From NCBI RefSeq assembly GCF_036850765.1, contig NC_089490.1, forward strand, positions 129,794,522 to 129,858,521: a stretch of 64,000 nt of DNA, written 5' to 3'. Every line of letters starts with the position of its first letter. Position 1 is the stretch's first letter. Below the pieces are notes generated by a model. The model was not told the DNA's origin. It saw only the letters and a list, made by a program, of their open reading frames with translations, and ran no database searches. This DNA comes from Saccopteryx bilineata (taxonomy: Eukaryota > Chordata > Mammalia > Chiroptera > Emballonuridae). The position numbers were made by a program, and so were the translations under genes. Below are positions 57,613 through 64,000 of the stretch, piece after piece.

Positions 57613-60600
57613 AAAAAATCAATCTGCAAGAATCAGAAAGCCTAAACAAACCAATTACAACAAATGAGATCAAAACAGTTATCAAAAAACTCCCAACAAA
57701 CAAAAGTCCTGGGCCTGATGGCTTCACAAGTGAATTCTACCAAATATTCAAAAAATAACTAACTTCTATCCTTCTCAAGCTATTTCAAAATATTCAAGAT
57801 GAAGGAAGACTTCCAAGCTCCTTTTATGAGGCGAGCATAATTCTGATTCCAAAACCAGGCAAAGAAAACACAAAAAAGAAAATTATAGACCAATATCCCT
57901 GATGAATTTAGATGCTAAAATCCTCAACAAAATATTAGCAAACCGGATCCAGCAATATATGAAAAAATCATACACCATGATCAAGTGGGATTTATTCTTG
58001 GGAGGCAAGGCTGGTACAATATTCGCAAATCAATCAATGTGACTCATCACATAAACAAAAGGAAGGAGAAAATCCACATGATAATTTCAATAGATGCAAA
58101 AAAAGTATTTGATAAAATCCAGCACCGATTTATGATCAAAACTCTCAGCAAAGTGGGAATACAGGGAACATACATTAACATGATAAAGGCTATCTATGAC
58201 AAGCCCACAGCAAAAATTAAAAGCAATCTTCTTAAGATGAGGAACAAGACAGGGGTGGTCCCCTTTCACCACTCTTATTCAACATAGTTCTGGAAGTCAT
58301 AGCCACAGCAGTCAGACAAAAAGAAGATATAAAAGGCATCCAAATTGGAAAAGAAGTATAAAACTATCATTATTTGCAGATGATATGATATTGTATATAG
58401 GAAACCCTAATGTCTCAGTCAAAAAACTGCTGGACCTGATAAATGAATTCAACAAGGTGTCAGGATATAAAATTAATACTCAGAAATCAAAGGCATTTTT
58501 ATACACCAACAATGAACTTTCAGAAAGAGAAATTAAGGAAACAATTTTCTTCACTATTGCAAAAAAATAAATAAAGTACCTAGGAGTAAATTTAACCAGG
58601 AGGTTAAAGACTTGTACTCGGAAAATGATAAAACATTGATAAAAGAAATCCAGGAAGATACAAGCAAGTGGAAGCATGTACCATGCTCATGGTTAGGAAG
58701 AATAAACATCATTAATATGTCTATATTACTCAAAGCAATTTATAAATTCAATGGAATACCAATTAAAATACCAATGACATACTTCAAAGGTATAGAACAC
58801 ATATTTCAAAAATTTATATGGAACCAAGAAAGAAATACCCTCAGCAATCTTGAAAAGGAGGAATAAAATGGGAGGTATCACACTTCCAGATATCAAGTTA
58901 TACAACAAGGCCATTGTACTCAAAACAGCTTGGTACTGGCATAAGAACAGGCATATAGATCCATGGAACAGAACAGAGAACCCAGAAATAAACCCACACC
59001 TTTATGGACAACTGATATTTGACAAAGGAGGTAAGAGCATACAATGGAGTAAAGACAGCCTCTTCAACAAATGGTGTTGGGAATATTGGACAGCTACCAG
59101 CAAAAAAATAAAACTAGACCACCAACTCACATCATTCACAAAAATAAACTCAAAATGGATAAAAGACTTAAATGTAAGCCATAAAACCATAAACATCTTA
59201 GAAGAAAACATAGGCAGTAAGCTCTCTTAACATCTCTCGCAGCAATATATTTACTGATTTATCTCCACAGGCAAGTGAAATAAAAGACAGGATAAAGAAA
59301 TGGGACTATATCAAACTAAAAAGCTTTTGCATAGCTAACAACAATAAGAACAATAAAAAGACAAACTACACAATGGGAGAACAATACATCTGATAAGAGG
59401 TTATTAACCACATTTTATAAAGAACTTGTAAAACTCAACACCAGGAAGACAAACAATTCAATAAAAAATGGGCCAAAGAAATGAATAGACAATTCTCCAA
59501 AGAGGACATACAGATGGCCAATAGGCATATGAAAAAATGCTCAACATCACTAATCATTAGAGAAATGCAAATTAAAACCACAATGTGATATCACCTCACA
59601 CGAGTCACAATGGCGCTCATCAACAAAACAACACAGAATAAGTGCTGACAAGGAGGTGGAGAAAAGGGAACCCTCCTGCACTGCTGGTGGGAATGCAGAC
59701 TGGTGCAGCCTCTGTGGAAAACAGTATGGAGATTCCTCAAAAGATTAAAAATGGACCTGCCTTTTGACCCAGGCATCCCACTTTTAGGAATATACCCCAA
59801 GAACACCATAGCACTGTTTCAAAAGGAGACATGCACCCCCATGTTTATGGCAGCATTGTTCACAATAGCGAAGATCTGAAAACAGCCCAAGTGTCTGTCA
59901 GTGGAAGAGTGGATTAAATAGCAGCGGTACATATGTACTATGGAATACTTTGGGGCCATGAAAAAGAAGGGAATCTTACCTTTTGCAACAACCTGGATGG
60001 ACCTAGAAACTATCATATTATGTTAAGTGAAATAAGCCAGGCAGAAAAAGAAAAATATCATATGACCTCACTCATTTGAGGAATTCAATGAATAATGTGA
60101 ACTGAGGAACAGAATTGAGACAGAGGAGAGATCAAAGGGACCAGAGGAAAAGAGGACAGAGGGAAGGGGGATGATAGGATGGGATAAACCTGAAGGGAAG
60201 TGGTGAGGGCGCTTTTGGGAGGGGGGAAGGGAGATCTTGAGGGGAATATGGGGGAGGAGAATGCATTCGGGGTAACACAGAATCTATATAAATGCAATAA
60301 ATTAAAATCAATAATAATTTTTAAAGAAACAGTATGCCTGTAATACTATGAACTTCCCTCTCAGGACTGCTTTTGTTGTGTCCCATAAATTTTGAGTTGT
60401 TGTATGCTCATTTTCATTTGTTTCAAAAATTTTTTTTATTTCTTCCTTGATTTCATTGTTAACCCATTTATTATTTAATAGCATGCTATTTAGTCTCCAA
60501 GTGTTTGAGTATTTTTCAGTTTTTCTATTGTAGTTGATTTCTAGTTTCATGCCGTTGTGGTCAGATAAGGTGCTTGATAAGATTTCAATTTCTTAAATTT

Positions 60601-61143
60601 ATTAAGACTTGTTTTGTGTCCTAACATGTGGTCTATCCTTGAGAATATACCATGAGCACTTGAAAAGAATGTATATTCTGTTGCTTTGGGGTGAAAGTTT
60701 CTAAAGATATCTATTAAATCCAGTTGATCTATTGTGCTCTTTAAGTCTGCTGTTTCTTTGTTCATCTTCTTTCTTGAGGATATATCTAGTGATGTTAGTA
60801 GGGAATTGAAATCCCCTACTACTATAGTATTGCTGTTGATCTTGCGCTTTTTGTCCATCAACATCTGTTTTATATATTTTCATGCTCCTATGTTAGGTTC
60901 ATATATATTTATAATAGTTATATCTTCCTGTTTAATGCTTCTTTTATGTAGTGACCTTCTTTATCTCTTACCTTTGTTTTAAAGTTTATTTTGTCAGATA
61001 TTAGTATTGCTACCCCAGCTTTTTTTTTCCTTTCTGTTTGCATGAAATATTTTTTTCCATCCCTTTATTCTCTCAGTCTATGTGTATCTTTTGTTCTGAG
61101 GTTGGTCTCTTGTAGACAGTATATGTACGGTTCCTGTTTTCTT

Positions 61144-61542
61144 TTTTTTTTTTTTTTTTGTATTTTTCTGAAGCTAGAAATGGGGAGAGACAGTCAGACA
61201 GACTCCCGCATGCGCCCGACCGGGATCCACCCAGCACGCCCACCAGGGGCGATGCTCTGCCCACCAGGGAGTGATGCTCTGCCCCTCCGGGGGGTCGCTC
61301 TGTCACGACCAGAGCCACTTTAGCGCCTGGGGCAGAGGCCAAGGAGCCATCCCCAGCGCCCGGGCCATCTTCGCTCCAATGGAGCCTCAGCTTCGGGAGT
61401 GGAAGAGAGAGACAGAGAGGAAGGAGAGGGGGATGGGTGGAGAAGCAGATGGGTGCTTCTCCTGTGTGCCCTGGCTGGGAATTGAACCCGGGACTTCTGC
61501 ACGCCAGGCCGACGCTCTACCACTGAGCCAACCGGCCAGGGC
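61144..61542 (-). repeat. SINE family A in L1
   Basis: Perfect 16-bp duplication CGGTTCCTGTTTTCTT at 61,128-61,143 and 61,544-61,559. Confidence 0.95.
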
Positions 61543-62402
61543 CCGGTTCCTGTTTTCTTATCCACACATCTACCCTGTGTCTTTTGATTGGAGCATTTAC
61601 TCCATTTACATTTAAGGATATTATTGATATGTAGTTGTTTATTGCCATTTTATTCGTTAGATCTATAATCATCTTTTTCTCGATTTCTTTTTTCCATTTC
61701 TCTTTCTACAGCAAGCCCCTTAACATTTCCTGCAGTACTGATTTGGTTGTAATGAATCCCTTGAGTTTTTTTTTATCTTTCAATTTTAGCTTTTTGTTTC
61801 TCTTTCAATTTTAAATGATAATCTTGCTGGATAAAGAAGCCTTGGTTGTAAGCTCTTGTTCTTTGTTACTTTAAATATTTTTTGCCATTCCCTTCTGGCC
61901 TCCAGTATTTCTGTTGAAAAGTTGGATGTCATCCTTATGGGGGCTTCTCTATAGGTAATTGACTTCTTTTCTCTTGCTGCTTTTAGTATTTTTTCTTATC
62001 TCTTAACTTTGGTGTTTTGATTATGATGTGTCTTGATGTAGGCCTCATTGGTGTTTTTTTTTAATCAGGACTCTCTGTGCTGTTTGAACTTGTGTGACTT
62101 TTTCCTTCATCAGTTTAGGAAAGTTTTTAGCTATGATTTCTTCAAACAGGTTCTCTATCCCTTGTTCTTTCTCTTCTCCTTCAGGAACCCCTATGATGCA
62201 GATGTTATTTCTCTTCGTATTGTCACAGAGTTGCCTTATAGTTTCCTCAGACTTTTTGAGTCTCTTTTCTTTTTGTTGCTCTGTTTCTGTGTTTTTATTT
62301 ATCTTGTCCTCTAATTCACTGATTCGATCCTCTGCTTCATACAGCCTGCTGTTGATTCCTTCTAGTGTAGTCTTCATTTCTGATATTGTAATTGCCATTT
62401 CT

Positions 62403-62746
62403 TTTTTTTTTTTTTTTACTTTTTTTTTCTTTACAGAGACAGTGAGAGAGATAGACAGGGACAGACAGACAGGAACGGAGAGATGAGAAGCATCAATCAT
62501 TAGTTTTTCATTGCGTGTTGCAACAACTTAGTTGTTCATTGATTGCTTTCTCATGTGTGCTTTGACCACGGGCCTTCAGCAGACCGAGTAACCTCTTGCT
62601 TGAGCCAGCGACCTTGAACTCTAGCTGGTGAGCTTTTGCTCAGACCAGATGAACCCGCACTCAAGCTGGTGACCTCAGGGTCTCGAACCTGGGTCTTCAG
62701 CATCCCAGTCCGACGCTCTATCCACTGCGCCACTGCCTGGTCAGGC
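62403..62746 (-). repeat. SINE family B in L1 ORF1
   Basis: Perfect 15-bp duplication GTAATTGCCATTTCT at 62,388-62,402 and 62,747-62,761. Confidence 0.95.
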
Positions 62747-62905
62747 GTAATTGCCATTTCTGATTGATTCTTTTTTATTATTTCAGTGTCCTTTTTGATG
62801 CTTTCAATTTCTTTATTTAGGTGTTCATTAAGTCCATCCATTGTGGCTTTGAGATCCTTAAGCATCTTAACAATCATTATTTTAAATTCTGCATCTGGTA
62901 ATTTT

Positions 62906-63105
62906 AAAACATCTTTATTTATTTATTTATTTATTTATTCATTTTAGAAAGGAGAGGGGGGGAGAGAGAGGAGATAGAGAAGGGGGGAGGAGCAGGAAGC
63001 ATCAACTCCCATATGTGCCTTGACCAGGCAAGTCCAGGGTTTTGAACCGGCAACCTCAGCATTTCCAGGTCGACGCTTTATCCACTGCGCCACCACAGGT
63101 CAGGC
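62906..63105 (-). repeat. SINE family C in L1
   Basis: Perfect duplication TCTGCATCTGGTAATTT at 62,888-62,904 and 63,106-63,122. Confidence 0.95.
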
Positions 63106-63122
63106 TCTGCATCTGGTAATTT

Positions 63123-64000
63123 GATTACTTCCATCTCATTTAGTTTTTATTCTGGGGATTTTTCTTGTGGAATCATATGGTTTATGTTCCTCTGTCTTCC
63201 CATTCTTTCTGTGTGTGGTTTGCAAGCTTGTTAGAGTTGTGGGTCTGAGGTTGGTTTATGGAATGTGGCTTCTTCTCCAGGATTTTTATTCCTCAGCCTC
63301 TGCCTGTTGCTTGGATTTTAATTCTCCTTAACTAGTAGAGCTGCTTAAAAGTCTTAATTTTCCTGGTGTTTGTTTGCTGAGTCCAGCAGGAAGCATCTGT
63401 GCTAATCCCAGCAGGGAGCTTCTATGTTTGCTGATCCCAGCAGGGGGCTTCTGTCTTGAGGAGGGGAGAAGTGGGCATATATATATTTTTTTAGTTGAAA
63501 GTGTATCCAGGAACGTTGTGAGTGTGACCTCTGATAGTCTGAATGTGTGTTTTGCCTAGTGCCTCTGTGGGGGCGGGGTGCATTCTCAGTATAAAGGGGG
63601 AGGTGTAGCTCAGTACTCCCTGGAAACCTGAGTCACTGTCACTCCCCTTTATTTCCTCCTTTCTGAACAATATTTTGTGCTTATTGAAGCTGGAGAGCTT
63701 TTTGGAGGTGAGTCAGCTGGTTCCATGCTTGGCTTGTGCAGGGTGTAGCGAATGCCCCTCACCCAGCTATGGCTGCTTTGGCACTGGAGAATGACTCAGA
63801 TTAGCTCAGGCTCTCCTCTCTGCAGCACCATTTATGTCTCCATGTCTCAATCTCCCCCCTCTCCTTATGCAAGACCAGTCCTATCAGCCCCCCTCTCCCC
63901 CAGAGCCCCAGGTAAGTAGCTGTGAGGGATATTTTCTGTGCTGGCCCTTTAAGGCTGCACTTTCTTTCACCAGCCGCTTCCCACAGACAGAACTCTCGCT
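63123..64000 (-). other. L1 5' UTR side and unassigned right edge
   Basis: Likely the 5' UTR of the minus-strand L1, including GC-richer patches and a short imperfect repeat of GATCCCAGCAGGG-type units at 63,380-63,450. The true L1 start was not located. Confidence 0.5.

Larger units (their letters stand above)
55744..59230 (+). pseudogene. LINE-1 ORF2 (endonuclease-reverse transcriptase), degenerate
   Basis: Series of plus-strand frames in register with L1 ORF2: endonuclease N-terminus at 55,744-55,959 and further endonuclease at 56,345-56,605; reverse transcriptase at 57,985-58,287 and 58,385-58,570; C-terminal part at 58,612-59,230. Interrupted by a palindromic MITE and a family A SINE. 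In active elements this protein nicks target DNA and primes cDNA synthesis; here it is dead. Confidence 0.9.
53225..60329 (+). mobile_element. Near full-length plus-strand LINE-1 inserted in the minus-strand L1
   Basis: A 5' UTR-like start (GGGGGAGGTGGCAAGATGGAG) lies at about 53,382, a broken ORF1 at about 54,838-55,686, ORF2 from ATG 55,744, and the 3' UTR and A-rich tail end near 60,329. ORF2 shows the endonuclease start (NYISIVTLNVNGLN), reverse transcriptase palm region near 58,380 (FADD-like, disrupted) and C-terminal domain, all with stops. Flanks GCATGCCTGTA (left, ends 53,224) and GTATGCCTGTA (right, ends 60,342) form the target duplication. It carries a hAT MITE at 56,772 and a SINE A at 57,238. 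Confidence 0.9.
60330..63950 (-). mobile_element. LINE-1, 5' part of the split minus-strand copy
   Basis: The reverse complement gives ORF2 endonuclease (60,330-60,990) and ORF1 with its coiled coil and RNA-binding region (about 61,700-62,880), then a 5' UTR toward the window end. Several stops. Interrupted by SINEs A (61,144), B (62,403) and C (62,906). Continuous with 49,638-53,224 once the inserted L1 is removed. Confidence 0.88.

Overview
This is a mammalian nuclear window, almost certainly from a bat. It holds two intron-containing TRIM genes with clear mammalian orthologues, LINE-1, MaLR-like and endogenous retrovirus (ERV) copies, and three families of tRNA-derived SINEs. It also holds several hAT and pogo-type DNA transposons and a Helitron, a mix that among mammals points to Chiroptera. 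The SINE with the GCCCTGGCCGGTTGGCTCAG head resembles, from memory, the Rhin-1 type of horseshoe-bat relatives (Rhinolophoidea). The family-level call is tentative.

Layout. Bases 1-31,000 are a dense nest of transposable elements. A decayed class I (gamma-like) ERV on the minus strand has its tRNA-Pro-type primer site and 5' LTR near 16.1 kb and integrase/RNase H remnants at 0.86-2.3 kb. It appears to be split by a class II (beta-like) provirus at 3,234-13,608 with paired LTRs, 6-bp target duplication, primer site, gag, protease, reverse transcriptase, RNase H, integrase and polypurine tract. That provirus is itself interrupted by a Helitron carrying a PIF1-type helicase remnant (3,711-6,112), two hAT MITEs, SINEs and a solo LTR. 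From 16.3 to 20.6 kb lie several hAT elements, and from 21.4 to 27.7 kb a cluster of related LTRs, some nested and some inverted.

Bases 31,201-45,900 are the gene core: TRIM17, then TRIM11, head to tail on the plus strand. Both are intact six-coding-exon E3 ubiquitin ligase genes (RING, B-box 2, coiled coil, PRY-SPRY) with matching middle exons of 96, 231, 23 and 101 nt. They read through to predicted proteins of 472 and 468 residues. TRIM11 begins in a CpG-rich promoter; TRIM17's coding start lies just inside an internal exon, so it has an upstream non-coding exon. Introns and flanks carry SINEs, hAT MITEs, pogo-like remnants and MaLR-like repeats.

Bases 45,900-64,000 hold no recognisable gene. 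About 2 kb of unassigned sequence is followed by an autonomous-type hAT relic, and then by a minus-strand LINE-1 (49.6-63.9 kb) that was split by insertion of a near full-length plus-strand LINE-1 (about 53.2-60.3 kb). Both carry further SINE, MITE and LTR insertions.

I did not find a new cellular gene system. The notable content is an unusually readable, TSD-supported record of nested transposition, plus a shared apparent GC-AG intron in the two TRIM genes. All boundaries were read by eye; no alignment or database search was run.
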